From: Cellulosimicrobium cellulans
GTDB taxonomy: Bacteria > Actinomycetota > Actinomycetes > Actinomycetales > Cellulomonadaceae
DNA: 64,000 bases
NCBI RefSeq assembly: GCF_007679345.1
Contig: NZ_VEGH01000008.1
Span: forward strand, 124,001 to 188,000
Reading direction: 5' to 3'
Of this stretch, positions 8,901 to 19,177 are shown in pieces; positions within the stretch are counted from its first letter, which is position 1; each line of letters opens with the position of its first letter. A model generated the notes under the pieces. That model was not told where the DNA came from. It was given only the letters and a program-made list of their open reading frames with translations, and made no database searches. The translations under genes were made by a program, and so were the position numbers.

Positions 8901-9427
8901 GCGCGGACGACGCCGACCCGGTCGGCGACAGCGGCGCCGCGGACGGCCGGCGCCCCGCCGCCGAGAGCGACCCGGCCGCTGCCGGTGGCGCTCCGACGGA
9001 CCGGCGGCCCGCGCGCACGCCCGGCACGGGGAGGCCCGCGGCTCGCCCCGCGCCGACCGACCCCGGCGCCCCGCCGCCGTGGGACCACCCGGACGACCCG
9101 GGCGCTCCCGAGCCGCCGGACGACGACTGGGCGCGCGACGTCCCGCCGCCGCCCGACCCGGGTCCGGACCCGTACGCGGCGCCGGGGCGCGCGGACGCGG
9201 CCGCCCGCCCCGCAGCGACCAGCGGCGCCGACCGCGTGCGCGCCGCCGCCCGTGCCGCTGCGGCCGGAGGCGGGTCGGTGGCCGCCGCGCCCCGGGTGTC
9301 CTGGGCCGACGACGAGCCGTCGATGGACGACCCGGACATCGGTTCCAGCACCCTGTCCGGCATCCCGCTGCTGGCGCAGGCGCTCGGGGCGACCGTCATC
9401 GACGAGCCCGTCGACGAGGGGTACTGA
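5990..9427 (+). CDS. dnaX: DNA polymerase III subunit gamma/tau, with long disordered insert
   Basis: Clamp-loader ATPase that places the beta clamp on DNA. The first ~370 residues are the canonical AAA+ part: Walker A GPRGCGKTTSA near residue 44, a four-Cys zinc site (CLNC...CGVCESC), Walker B VFILDEAHM near 122 and the polymerase III clamp-loader collar domain. A second folded piece near 583-665 (MLRRRWPEVLETLGRLKKT to FSVKVEPVL) is the conserved tau-type domain of actinobacterial DnaX. Between and after these lie long Ala/Pro/Gly/Asp-rich stretches, so the protein is 1145 residues against 643 in E. coli. GTG 5990 lies six bases after TAGAGT with no ribosome binding site, suggesting a leaderless mRNA. 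recR follows. Confidence 0.95.
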   Translation: MTTALYRRYRPETFAEVVGQDHVTAPLRQALRSGQTNHAYLFSGPRGCGKTTSARILARCLNCAQGPTDTPCGVCESCVELARGGPGSLDVVEIDAASHGGVDDARDLRERATFAPARDRYKVFILDEAHMVSPQGFNALLKIVEEPPEHVKFIFATTEPDKVIGTIRSRTHHYPFRLVPPDVMVGYLDQLCTAEGVRVGSGVLPLVVRAGGGSVRDSLSVLDQLIAGSGPEGLGYEDAVALLGYTHASLLDDLVDAISARDGASAFRVVERVISTGHEPRRFVEDLLERLRDLIVLAASGDAAAAVLRDVPGDQMTRMQQQATHLGAAELSRSADLVNAALSEMTGATSPRLHLELLMARLLLPALDDSAAGLGARVDRLEREGVRVAPAPGAGGAVAAAPAFEPAAPVERVAVVTPPPSPAPEVREAGTALRAAADEARGTGPGDAPGAGGDEAPSDVLGTSAAGATRYASPGGAQAAGSAAADEPAAAGRQGAADERAAAGESGAGGEGGAASEGGAADERRAVDERGPAARPTGATAPSRPVGAAAEPAAAPPPAPHDVPTAEPVAPAERPAGPSGGGDTEMLRRRWPEVLETLGRLKKTTWVLISQNAQVVELDATTLKLGFGAPGLASAFRAGSHADLVQQAVRETLGFSVKVEPVLSGGAGAAPARSGPGAAVGPAPAARGGGAPSTAEAAASWDAPAARPAPVPAPAASPVESARSSHGTPGGAPSGADASADADDPDAADPWSSATVTRPDDVDGPDASGAAEVQGGADPRPGADVDADGPSRRGPGRGEEVDGPAADVEDRRAAGTRSAAAPAAGTSDHRSPAPAGPGTAASTATAPVVAVGDDGWPVVAPLGGARAATSSDGGATPPDGGATLPDGVATSPDGGSTAPGAVRPTGEDGGPAAAGRPAPASGRVPAGGAAPADGAAPAGGAAPAGGAARADARGSAPGSASPVADAPAGGRADDADPVGDSGAADGRRPAAESDPAAAGGAPTDRRPARTPGTGRPAARPAPTDPGAPPPWDHPDDPGAPEPPDDDWARDVPPPPDPGPDPYAAPGRADAAARPAATSGADRVRAAARAAAAGGGSVAAAPRVSWADDEPSMDDPDIGSSTLSGIPLLAQALGATVIDEPVDEGY
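8591..8674 (+). repeat. In-frame 21-bp tandem repeat (x4) in dnaX
   Basis: Four 21-base units encode ATSSDGG, ATPPDGG, ATLPDGV and ATSPDGG within the disordered region of DnaX. In-frame units suggest growth of the linker by replication slippage. Confidence 0.85.
8765..8836 (+). repeat. In-frame 18-bp tandem repeat (x4) in dnaX
   Basis: Four 18-base units encode AGGAAP, ADGAAP, AGGAAP and AGGAAR. Copy number is likely to vary between strains because the units are nearly identical. Confidence 0.85.
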
Positions 9428-9549
9428 CCCGCGGCCGTCCCCCGCTCCGGCACGACCGCGCGGCGGTGCGGGGCGACCGGCACGGGAGCGCCGCCGCCGC
9501 CGCGCCGTGAGCACGACCGCTGTCGGCCGCGGGCCGTAGGCTGTCGGGT

Positions 9550-10149
9550 GTGTACGAGGGCGCGGTCCAGGACCTGATCGACGAGCTGGGGCGACTGCCC
9601 GGCGTCGGTCCCAAGAGCGCGCAGCGGATCGCGTTCCACATCCTCGCGGCGGACCCGACGGACGTGCGCCGCCTGGTCGACGCGCTGACCGAGGTCAAGG
9701 CCAAGGTCCGGTTCTGCGTCCAGTGCGGCAACGTGGCGGAGGAGGACCTCTGCCGGATCTGCCGCGACCCCCGCCGGTCGGCGGCGGTGCTGTGCGTGGT
9801 CGAGGAGCCGAAGGACGTCGTCGCGATCGAGCGCACCCGCGAGTTCCGCGGGAGGTACCACGTGCTGGGTGGCGCCATCAACCCGATCGCGGGCGTCGGC
9901 CCGGACGACCTGCGGATCAAGGACCTGATGACCCGCCTGGCCGACGGCACGGTCACGGAGGTGATCCTCGCGACGGACCCGAACGTCGAGGGCGAGGCCA
10001 CCGCGACGTACCTGGCCCGGCTCCTCGTGCCGATGGGCCTGACCATCAGCCGGCTGGCGTCGGGGCTCCCGGTGGGCGGGGACCTGGAGTACGCCGACGA
10101 GGTCACGCTCGGCCGGGCGTTCGAGGGCCGGCGCCGCATCAGCGCCTGA
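9550..10149 (+). CDS. recR: Recombination mediator protein RecR
   Basis: RecR works with RecO/RecF to load RecA on gapped DNA. The 199 residues show the usual order: helix-hairpin-helix [16 protein letters not shown] at the N-terminus, a Cys4 zinc finger (CVQCGN...CRIC) near residue 57, then a Toprim domain ([30 protein letters not shown]) and the C-terminal [14 protein letters not shown]. The length is normal. GTG 9550 lies seven bases after TAGGCT with no ribosome binding site, again a leaderless pattern. The dnaX-recR order is conserved in many bacteria. Confidence 0.96.
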   Translation: MYEGAVQDLIDELGRLPGVGPKSAQRIAFHILAADPTDVRRLVDALTEVKAKVRFCVQCGNVAEEDLCRICRDPRRSAAVLCVVEEPKDVVAIERTREFRGRYHVLGGAINPIAGVGPDDLRIKDLMTRLADGTVTEVILATDPNVEGEATATYLARLLVPMGLTISRLASGLPVGGDLEYADEVTLGRAFEGRRRISA

Positions 10150-10231
10150 CCGCGTCCGGTTCGTCCCGGGTGGTCGGCGGTGCCCGCGTGTCGCGGTCGT
10201 CCGCGGGCGCGGCGCGACCGGGAGGGGCAGC

Positions 10232-10867
10232 ATGGCCCCCGTGACCCCTCCCGACGACGACCTGCGCGTGGCGACCGACTCGGCCCAGGTGGACGACCTG
10301 GCGCTCGACCCGGAGGCCGCGGACCTGCGCGCCGTCGGTGACTCGACCGCCCGGGAGTGCCGGGCGTTCCTGACGACGGTCACGGAGGTGGCGTCGGGGA
10401 GCAACCCGGACGCGGCGATCCCGCTCCTGCTGCTCGCGGTGTCGGACGTGCTGGCCGTGGGCGCGCGGCTCGGGGCGATCGTGGACGTGGTGCCGACGGA
10501 CCGGTTCGAGCCGGACGTCGGTCCGGATCCCGACGTCGAACCGCTGCGGGCCGCGCTCGCGAACGTGCTGGAGGGTGTCGACGAGTACGCCGAGGTCGTC
10601 GACCCGGTCCTCGGCGGGGAGGTCACCGCGTCCACGCTCTCGGGCGACCTGGTCTCGGTGGCGGGTGCGCTGGTGCAGGGCCTGCGGCACCACGAGCGCG
10701 GGCACGTGCTCGAGGCGCTGTGGTGGTGGCAGTTCTCGTACCTGTCGACCTGGGGCGAGCGCGCGTCGAGCGTGCTGCGCACCCTGCAGACGCTGCTCGC
10801 CCACCTCCGGCTCGACGTGGACGACGACGTGGCGGCCGAGGCGGAGTACGACGCGCTGCAGCCCTGA
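10232..10867 (+). CDS. DUF5063 domain-containing protein
   Basis: A 211-residue acidic protein of unknown function, often found beside recR in actinobacteria. After a flexible N-terminus it is helical, with RECRAFLTTVTEVASG, a central LLLLAVSDVLAVGARL and the aromatic segment EALWWWQFSYLSTWGERA typical of DUF5063. No catalytic motif, signal peptide or membrane segment is visible. A purine-rich site (GGGAGGGG) just before ATG 10232 supports the start. It converges on the LuxR-type gene with 33 bases between them. Confidence 0.8.
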   Translation: MAPVTPPDDDLRVATDSAQVDDLALDPEAADLRAVGDSTARECRAFLTTVTEVASGSNPDAAIPLLLLAVSDVLAVGARLGAIVDVVPTDRFEPDVGPDPDVEPLRAALANVLEGVDEYAEVVDPVLGGEVTASTLSGDLVSVAGALVQGLRHHERGHVLEALWWWQFSYLSTWGERASSVLRTLQTLLAHLRLDVDDDVAAEAEYDALQP

Positions 10868-10900
10868 CCGGGCGACGGCGCGGGCCCCGGGTCGCGCGGG

Positions 10901-13399
10901 TCAGCCCACGGTCCACCGGCCGAGATCGCCCCGGGCCCGGTAGCCGAGCTTCCGCAGCGCCCGGCTCATGTGGTTCTCGACGGTGCGGACGCTCAGGTGC
11001 AGCCGCTCCGCGATCTGCCGGTTGCTGAGCCCCTCGCGCCCGAGCGCCGCCACCTCGCGCTCGCGGTCGGACAGCGGTTCGCGCACCGGCGCCTCGGCGC
11101 GCTCGGCCTGCGCGTCGCCGCCCAGCCCGAGCAGGTCGCGCCCGGCGGTGGTGAGCGCGACGCTCACCCGCGGCTGCACGGCCGGCAGCGCCGCGGCCGC
11201 GGCGGCCTCGTCGCGGTCGGCGACGGCGAGCTGCAGGTCCAGGTACGGGTCGAGCAGCGGCAGCACGACGTGCCGGCGGGTGGCACGGACCCGGGCGGTA
11301 CGCTCCGGGGTGAACGGCGGGGGTGCGAAGGCCCAGGTCACCAGGGCGGGCTGGTGCAGGCCGGCCTCGGCGTAGGACAGCCCGGCCCGCCAGGCGATCT
11401 CGGCGCCGGTCGCGCGGTCCCCGTCGGCCACCGCGACGGCGATCCCGCCGACGACGCGCAGGGACCGGATCAGCGGCCGGTAGATCTTCGGGGTCTTCTC
11501 GAGCTCGCGGAGCAGCGCCCGGGCCAGGTCGACGTTGCCGGCGCCCACCTGCAGGACGGCCCCGAGGGCGAGGCCGCGCCGGTAGTACGTCGTCTCGATC
11601 GGCCCGGCGGGCCCGAGGCGCAGCGCCGTGCTGAGCACGCGCCAGGCCGCCTCGATCTCCCCGGTGAAGCAGAGCACCTCGGCGAGCACGGCGGCGTGCA
11701 CCCGGATGCCGAACGCGTCGTAGGCGTCGTACGCGGCGCTGAGCTGCAGCCGTTCGTGCCGCTCCGCCTCCTCGAGCCGTGCGAGCAGGCCGAGGCACTC
11801 GCCGCGCAGGGCGGCGCGGTAGTGCCGGACCTCCGTGCCGTCGGGGTCGGCGGCGTCGTCGGCCCGCTCGGCGCGGTCGAGCACCGCGAGGGCGAGGTCC
11901 GGACGGCCCGACTCCAGCAGGGCCGCGGCGCGCAGCAGCTCGGGCCCGCCGCGGAACTGAGCGGGACCGACGGTCAGCGGGGCGGCGGCGGCCACCGCCT
12001 CGGCGGGCTCGCCGTCGCGGATCGCCTCGACCAGCTGCTGCTTGAGGTCCTCGAGCTCGCCGAGCCGGCCGAGCCCGTCCTCGGCCGGGTCCGGCCGGTC
12101 GGGGTCGTCGCCGCCCCGCCACGCCTCCCAGCGCGTGCGGTAGTAGCGGAACGCCACGACGTCGTCCTCCGTGTCCGCGGGGCTCGGCGAGGTCTCGCGG
12201 AACACGGTGGCGATCTGGTCCCGGGCCGGTCGTCGCATGAGCTGGGCCAGGTAGGCGGTCGCGGTGCCGATGCGCGGGTCGGCGGCCCACGCGGCCTGCG
12301 CCGCGGACTCCGCCGCGGCGGCGCGCTCGTGCACGATGCCCGCGACCTGCGAGCTCCACCGCAGGAAGTCGGCGCTGCCGGCGGCGTCGCGCGCGAGCAG
12401 GGCGGTCAGGTCGGGTCGCGGCGGCTCGACCGCGGCCACGACGTCGCCCACGACCGCGCGCGCGGCCGCCAGGAGCCGGCGCCGGTGCGGCGGCGCGACC
12501 CGGTCGCGCAGCGCCCGGGCGAGGGCGGGCGGGGCGACGACGAGCACCGCGTCGGTGCCGCCCGCCTCGTGCTCGACCAGCCGCCCCTGGTCGGCCAGGT
12601 CGTCCAGCAGCGCGGGCTCGACCAACCGGGCCGCCGCCTCCGCGGTGACCGGGCCGACGACCGCGAGCTGCTCGAGCGCGTCGACCCGGTCGCCGTCGAG
12701 GTCGCCGAGGAAGAGCGCGGCGACCGCGTCGGCGGGCACCTCCAGCAGCCGGCCGTCGTCGACATGCCGGCCCTCGTCCCGGCGCAGCGCCCCGGTGGCC
12801 CGGGCGGCGGCGAGCAGCGCGACCGCGGCGCCGGGGTTCCCGCCGGACTGGGCGAGCAGCGTGCCGGTGAGCGCGGCGTCCGCCGGACCGCCGAGGGCGG
12901 CGGCGACGAGGATGCTGAGCGCCGGCAGCCCGAGCGGCGGGACGACCACCTCGGCCGGCGCCCGCGCCACGAGCAGCTCCCGGGGCCCGCCGCGGGGTGT
13001 GCGCAGCAGGTCGGCGGTGCTGGCGGCGACGACGCGGCAGCCGCTGCGCACGAGCGCCCGCTGCACCACGCGCAGGCTGCCGGCGTCGAGCCGGTCGACG
13101 TCGTCCACCAGCAGCACGCTGCGGGGCGCGGCGAGCTCGTCGGCGAGCCACGCGGTCAGCGCGTTCTCGTCGGGCACCCGCGCGGGCGCCGAGGGGTGGT
13201 CCAGCACCGCCGCGAACGGCGCGGGGCCGCTGGCGCGCAGCAGGACGCCGGGCAGCCGGCGGTCGGACAGGTCGGCGCGCAGGGCCTCCAGGGTCGTGGA
13301 CTTGCCCATGCCGCGCTCGCCGCGCAGCAGCACGTCACGCCCCGCTGCCAGCCAGCGACGCACCGCGGGCAGGGCCTCGTCCCGGCCGCCGCCGCTCAT
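10901..13399 (-). CDS. Large ATPase-containing LuxR-family transcriptional regulator
   Basis: An 832-residue regulator from ATG 13399. Near the N-terminus is an AAA/STAND-type ATPase with Walker A GERGMGKST and Walker B-like VLLVDDVDRLD. A long Ala/Leu/Arg-rich helical middle resembles the repeat region of LAL regulators. The C-terminus is a LuxR helix-turn-helix with LSDREREVAALGREGLSNRQ and TVENHMSRALRKLG. LAL proteins of this sort control antibiotic, sugar or stress genes in actinobacteria. The target cannot be told: no obvious partner operon adjoins. A GGAG stands ten bases before the chosen ATG; the upstream open frame runs into a palindromic repeat and is not used. Confidence 0.85.
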   Translation of the reverse strand: MSGGGRDEALPAVRRWLAAGRDVLLRGERGMGKSTTLEALRADLSDRRLPGVLLRASGPAPFAAVLDHPSAPARVPDENALTAWLADELAAPRSVLLVDDVDRLDAGSLRVVQRALVRSGCRVVAASTADLLRTPRGGPRELLVARAPAEVVVPPLGLPALSILVAAALGGPADAALTGTLLAQSGGNPGAAVALLAAARATGALRRDEGRHVDDGRLLEVPADAVAALFLGDLDGDRVDALEQLAVVGPVTAEAAARLVEPALLDDLADQGRLVEHEAGGTDAVLVVAPPALARALRDRVAPPHRRRLLAAARAVVGDVVAAVEPPRPDLTALLARDAAGSADFLRWSSQVAGIVHERAAAAESAAQAAWAADPRIGTATAYLAQLMRRPARDQIATVFRETSPSPADTEDDVVAFRYYRTRWEAWRGGDDPDRPDPAEDGLGRLGELEDLKQQLVEAIRDGEPAEAVAAAAPLTVGPAQFRGGPELLRAAALLESGRPDLALAVLDRAERADDAADPDGTEVRHYRAALRGECLGLLARLEEAERHERLQLSAAYDAYDAFGIRVHAAVLAEVLCFTGEIEAAWRVLSTALRLGPAGPIETTYYRRGLALGAVLQVGAGNVDLARALLRELEKTPKIYRPLIRSLRVVGGIAVAVADGDRATGAEIAWRAGLSYAEAGLHQPALVTWAFAPPPFTPERTARVRATRRHVVLPLLDPYLDLQLAVADRDEAAAAAALPAVQPRVSVALTTAGRDLLGLGGDAQAERAEAPVREPLSDREREVAALGREGLSNRQIAERLHLSVRTVENHMSRALRKLGYRARGDLGRWTVG

Positions 13400-13545
13400 C
13401 GTGTGCCCACTCCGCTCGCCCCCTCGCGGTGGACGGCGCGCCGCGTCCCGACGCCCGCCCGGGCCCAGCGTAGGCCCGCCCCTCGGCCCACCCGCGCGGT
13501 CGAGCCGTGGCCGCGCGTGGGCGCCCCGGGGCGCCGAGCGAGCAG

Positions 13546-13592
13546 CCGACACGTCGAGCGAGCAGTCGCCGGATGCTCGCTCGACGTGTCGG
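13546..13592. repeat. Dispersed palindromic repeat, family A copy 1
   Basis: A perfect 19-base inverted repeat (13546-13564 with 13574-13592; arm CCGACACGTCGAGCGAGCA, nine-base loop). The same element occurs at 51022-51064, and similarity continues ~20 bases beyond the right arm (CTCGCGGG). It lies between the starts and ends of two leftward genes. Confidence 0.8.
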
Positions 13593-13678
13593 ATACCCCC
13601 TCGCGGGCGGGCCGCGACCGGGCGGAGCCGCCGGCGCGGGGGTCGGGCGGCTCCGCCCGGGGCGACGGGGGCCGGGGG

Positions 13679-14104
13679 TCAGGCGACCGTGGTGTCCAGC
13701 TGGACGTCGATGTTGCCGCGGGTGGCGTTCGAGTACGGGCAGACCTGGTGCGCCTGCTCGACGAGCTTCTCGGCCGTCGCCTGGTCGACGCCGCCGATCT
13801 CGACGTGCAGGGCCGCGCTCAGCGTGTAGCCGCCGGTGCCGTTCGGGAGGATGCCGATGTCGGCGACCACGGCGGAGTCGCGGATCGGGGTCTTGGCCGC
13901 CGCGGCGACGCCCTTGAGCGCGGAGTGGAAGCACGCGGCCCAGCCGGCGGCGAACAGCTGCTCGGGGTTGGTGCCGCCGCCGGGGCCGCCCATCGGGGCC
14001 GGGACGGCGAGGGTCAGGTCGAGGACGCCGTCGTCGCTGGTGACCTGGCCTCCGGCGCGGCCCTCGCCGGTCGAGGTGGCGGTGGCAGTGTAGAGCGCGC
14101 TCAT
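13679..14104 (-). CDS. ohr: Organic hydroperoxide resistance protein Ohr
   Basis: Thiol peroxidase of the OsmC/Ohr family that reduces organic and fatty-acid hydroperoxides in the cytoplasm. The 141 residues show the two redox cysteines in family context: Cys58 in AACFHSAL and Cys122 in CPYSNATRGNIDV; a conserved Glu lies in NPEQLFAAGW and an Arg in GEGRAGG. A good ribosome binding site (GGAGG) precedes ATG 14104. The gene is divergent from a TetR regulator rather than the more usual MarR-type OhrR, and the shared intergenic space holds a palindromic operator. Confidence 0.93.
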   Translation of the reverse strand: MSALYTATATSTGEGRAGGQVTSDDGVLDLTLAVPAPMGGPGGGTNPEQLFAAGWAACFHSALKGVAAAAKTPIRDSAVVADIGILPNGTGGYTLSAALHVEIGGVDQATAEKLVEQAHQVCPYSNATRGNIDVQLDTTVA

Positions 14105-14120
14105 GCGAGGGACCTCCAGG

Positions 14121-14140
14121 TAGACGAACTAGTACGTCTA
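14121..14140. promoter_or_regulatory. Candidate TetR operator between ohr and tetR
   Basis: The 20-bp sequence TAGACGAACTAGTACGTCTA is palindromic except for one central pair. It lies 17 bases upstream of the ohr start and 95 bases upstream of the divergent TetR gene. Size and symmetry are usual for TetR-family operators, so the neighbour regulator probably represses ohr, and perhaps itself, from here. Confidence 0.7.
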
Positions 14141-14234
14141 TGTATGCCACAGATCGCCCGCGCGTGCCAGACTGGCTCACCGGCGGGGCCGGTCCCGTCC
14201 CCGTCCGCCGCGCCGACCCGAGGAGGAGGACCCC

Positions 14235-14906
14235 GTGACGCCCCCCGCGCGCACCGTCCCCGCCCCCGGGGCGCCGGCCGACCCCGACGCCGTGCCGGAC
14301 CCGGCGCGGCGACCCGCCTCGCCCGTGGCCGCCCGGATCCTCGACGCCGCCGCCCGGCTGTTCTACGCCGACGGCATCCGCGCGGTCAGCGCGGACCGCG
14401 TCATCGCCGAGGCCGGGGTGAGCAAGGTGACGTTCTACCGGCACTTCCCGACGAAGGACGCGCTGGTCGTGGCCTGGCTGTCGGCGGTCGCCGCGGCGGA
14501 GCGCGCCGCCCTGGACGCGGTTCGCGCGGCCCACCCCGACGACGCCGGGGCGGTGCTCCGCGGCTACGCCGAGGGCCTGGGCGCCGAGTCCTGCCGGCCG
14601 GGGTTCCGCGGCTGCCCGTTCATCAACGCCGCAGCCGAGTACGCCGACCCGGACCACCCGGTCCGCGCGGTGGTGGCCGAGCACCGGCGGTGGATGGTCG
14701 GCACCGCGGCAGACCTGCTGGCGGACCTGGGGCTCCTGGACCCGGTCGGCGCGGCGGAGGAGCTGGTCGTGCTGCGGGACGGCGCGATGGTCGCCGGGTA
14801 CGTCGGCGGGGCGGAGCGCGCGGCCGCGGTCGCGGCGACCCTCCGGCACGCGGGTGCGGCGGTCGTCGCTGCGCACCGCGCGCCCGGCACCGCACCCGCC
14901 GCGTGA
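14235..14906 (+). CDS. TetR-family transcriptional regulator divergent to ohr
   Basis: A 223-residue TetR-type repressor. After a Pro-rich tail of ~30 residues the DNA-binding domain reads RILDAAARLFYADGIRAVSADRVIAEAGVSKVTFYRHFPTK (helix-turn-helix GVSKVTFYRHF). The ligand domain has two close cysteines (SCRPGFRGCPF, near residues 119-126), which might serve as a redox switch; this is speculation from the ohr neighbourhood. GTG 14235 is preceded by GAGGAGGAGG. Its stop overlaps the start of the TSUP permease gene (GTGA), so the two are co-translated. Confidence 0.88.
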   Translation: MTPPARTVPAPGAPADPDAVPDPARRPASPVAARILDAAARLFYADGIRAVSADRVIAEAGVSKVTFYRHFPTKDALVVAWLSAVAAAERAALDAVRAAHPDDAGAVLRGYAEGLGAESCRPGFRGCPFINAAAEYADPDHPVRAVVAEHRRWMVGTAADLLADLGLLDPVGAAEELVVLRDGAMVAGYVGGAERAAAVAATLRHAGAAVVAAHRAPGTAPAA

Positions 14907-15682
14907 CCGTCTCGGGGCTCGAGCTCACGCTCGGCACCGTGCTGCTTCTGGTGCTGGCCGGGTTCGTCGCGGGGTGGGTCGACGCCGTCGTGGGCGGCGG
15001 CGGGCTGGTGCAGCTCCCGGCCCTGCTGCTGGTGCCGGGCATCAGCCCGGTGCAGGCGCTCGCGACGAACAAGCTCGCCGGGATCATGGGCACCTCGGTG
15101 AGCGCGGTGACGTACTACCGGCGCGTGCAACCGGGTCTGGCGACGGCGGGCCCGATGGCGCTCGCGGCGCTCGTCGGGGCGGGCGGGGGAGCGGCGCTGG
15201 CGTCGCTGCTGCCCGAGGAGGTGTTCCTCCCCGTGATCCTCGTCGCGCTCGTCGCCGTCGCGGTCTACACCGTCGCCCGGCCGCAGGTCGGCCGGGCCAC
15301 CGCGCTGCGCTGGCAGGGACGGACCCACCTCCTGGTGGCGCTCGCCCTGGGCGCCGGCATCGGGTTCTACGACGGGCTGCTCGGCCCGGGCACGGGGTCG
15401 TTCCTGGTGATCGCGCTCGTGGGCGTGCTCGGGTACGCGTTCCTGGAGGCGTCGGCGCAGGCGAAGATCGTCAACGCCGCCACCAACCTCGGCGCGCTGG
15501 TGGTGTTCGCCGCGCAGGGGGCGCCGCTGTGGCGGCTGGGGCTGCTGGTCGGGGCCGCGAACATCGCCGGCTCCTACCTGGGCGCGCGCACCGCGGTCGC
15601 CCGCGGCAGCGGGTTCGTCCGGGTGGTGTTCCTGGTGGTGGTGGCGGTGCTGATCGTGCAGCTCGGCGCCGAGCTGCTGTGA
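14903..15682 (+). CDS. TSUP (TauE/SafE) family membrane permease
   Basis: A 259-residue integral membrane protein with about eight hydrophobic segments. It begins VTVSGLELTLGTVLLLVLAG and shows family features such as DAVVGGGGLVQLPALL, LATNKLAGIMGT and FYDGLLGPGTGSF. TSUP proteins move small sulfur-containing or organic anions such as sulfite, sulfoacetate or taurine; the substrate here is not evident. GTG 14903 overlaps the tetR stop, so it is part of the tetR operon and may also be linked to the oxidative response. Confidence 0.87.
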   Translation: MTVSGLELTLGTVLLLVLAGFVAGWVDAVVGGGGLVQLPALLLVPGISPVQALATNKLAGIMGTSVSAVTYYRRVQPGLATAGPMALAALVGAGGGAALASLLPEEVFLPVILVALVAVAVYTVARPQVGRATALRWQGRTHLLVALALGAGIGFYDGLLGPGTGSFLVIALVGVLGYAFLEASAQAKIVNAATNLGALVVFAAQGAPLWRLGLLVGAANIAGSYLGARTAVARGSGFVRVVFLVVVAVLIVQLGAELL

Positions 15683-15729
15683 CGGTCCCGCGATGCGGGC
15701 GGCGCGCGGGTGGGTGGTGCGCCGCGGCC

Positions 15730-18135
<2,406 letters not shown>

Positions 18136-18151
18136 CGGGACCGCCCGTGCG

Positions 18152-18193
18152 CGGGCCCGCCGCCTGCTCCCCGCGGAGCCGGCGGCGGGCCCG
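18152..18193. terminator. Bidirectional terminator between asd and a convergent oxidoreductase
   Basis: A 13-base-pair perfect outer stem (18152-18164 with 18181-18193) is continued by an inner GCTCC/GGAGC stem. It lies between converging genes, 16 bases from the asd stop. Confidence 0.75.
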
Positions 18194-18214
18194 TCGTCGT
18201 CGTGCCCGTCCGCC

Positions 18215-19153
18215 TCACGCCGCGGGCGGGACCACCACGACCTTGCCGTGCACGCGTCCGGCGTCCGCCTCGGCGTGCAGCTCCGGCAGGGCGTCCAGCG
18301 GCACGCGCCGGGCGATGTCGACCCGCAGGTCGCCGTCGTCGACCAGGGCGACCAGCCGCCGCAGCACGTCCGCGTCGGGGTGCAGGTAGACGGTCACGGC
18401 CCGCACACCGCGCGCCGGGTCGTCCGGCGTCGGCACGCGCGGGGTGGTGGAGACGACCACGCCCCCGTCGCGGACGAGACCGGCCAGGGCGGCGAAGTCC
18501 TCCGCCGTGATCGGCGCCAGGTTGACCAGGACGTCGACGGGCTCCGTGACGGCGTCGAGCAGCGAGGTGGTCGTGCGGTCGACGAGCTCGTCCGCGCCCG
18601 CCTGGCGCACGGCCGCGGCGCTGCGCGGGCTCGCGGTCGCGACGACGCGCGCGCCGGCGCGGTGTGCGAGCTGGACGGCGTAGCCGCCCACCGGGCCCCC
18701 GGCGCCGTTGACCAGCACGCGCTGCCCGGCCACCAGGCCCCCGGCCTCGAACAGCGCCTGCCAGGCGGTGAGGGCGACCGACGGCAGGCCCGCGGCGTCG
18801 GCGAGCGGGATGCGGGTCGGCGCCGGCACCAGGGTCTCGGCCGGGGCGACGACGTACTGCGCCGCGGACCCGTCCGCGGCCATGGGCAGGAACCCGACGA
18901 CGGCGTCGCCGGGGGCCAGGCCGGTGACGCCCGCGCCGACGGCGTCGACCGTGCCGGACACGTCGTAGCCCGGCGTGTGGGGGAGCGTGATCGGGATGGG
19001 CAGGAACCCGCCGCGCATCCCGCCGTCGGCCGGGTTGTAGGCCGAGCCGGCGACCCGGACCCGCACCTCGCCGGTGCCGGGCTCCGGCAGCGCGACGTCC
19101 TCGTAGCGCAGGACGTCCGCGCCGCCGGTCTGGTGGAACCGCACTGCCTTCAT
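18215..19153 (-). CDS. Zinc-independent medium-chain dehydrogenase/quinone oxidoreductase-like
   Basis: A 312-residue NADP-dependent MDR enzyme similar to quinone oxidoreductases. The GroES-like N-terminal half contains HTPGYDVSGTVDAVGAGV and lacks the structural-zinc cysteine cluster. The Rossmann half contains RVLVNGAGGPVGGYAVQLA and LVDRTTTSL. Such enzymes reduce quinones or enals and are often induced by electrophiles. The ATG at 19153 follows GAGGAG. The promoter holds three repeats of a 6-6-6 operator, so tight repression is likely; the regulator is not obviously in the window. Confidence 0.88.
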   Translation of the reverse strand: MKAVRFHQTGGADVLRYEDVALPEPGTGEVRVRVAGSAYNPADGGMRGGFLPIPITLPHTPGYDVSGTVDAVGAGVTGLAPGDAVVGFLPMAADGSAAQYVVAPAETLVPAPTRIPLADAAGLPSVALTAWQALFEAGGLVAGQRVLVNGAGGPVGGYAVQLAHRAGARVVATASPRSAAAVRQAGADELVDRTTTSLLDAVTEPVDVLVNLAPITAEDFAALAGLVRDGGVVVSTTPRVPTPDDPARGVRAVTVYLHPDADVLRRLVALVDDGDLRVDIARRVPLDALPELHAEADAGRVHGKVVVVPPAA

Positions 19154-19177
19154 GGTGACTCCTCGTTCGGACGATGG

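Noticed and set aside
5837-10782. Very long open frames on the minus strand opposite dnaX and recR
   Set aside because: They are Arg/Pro/Gly/Ser-rich with no motif, no ribosome binding site and run against dnaX; this is what high GC third positions produce.
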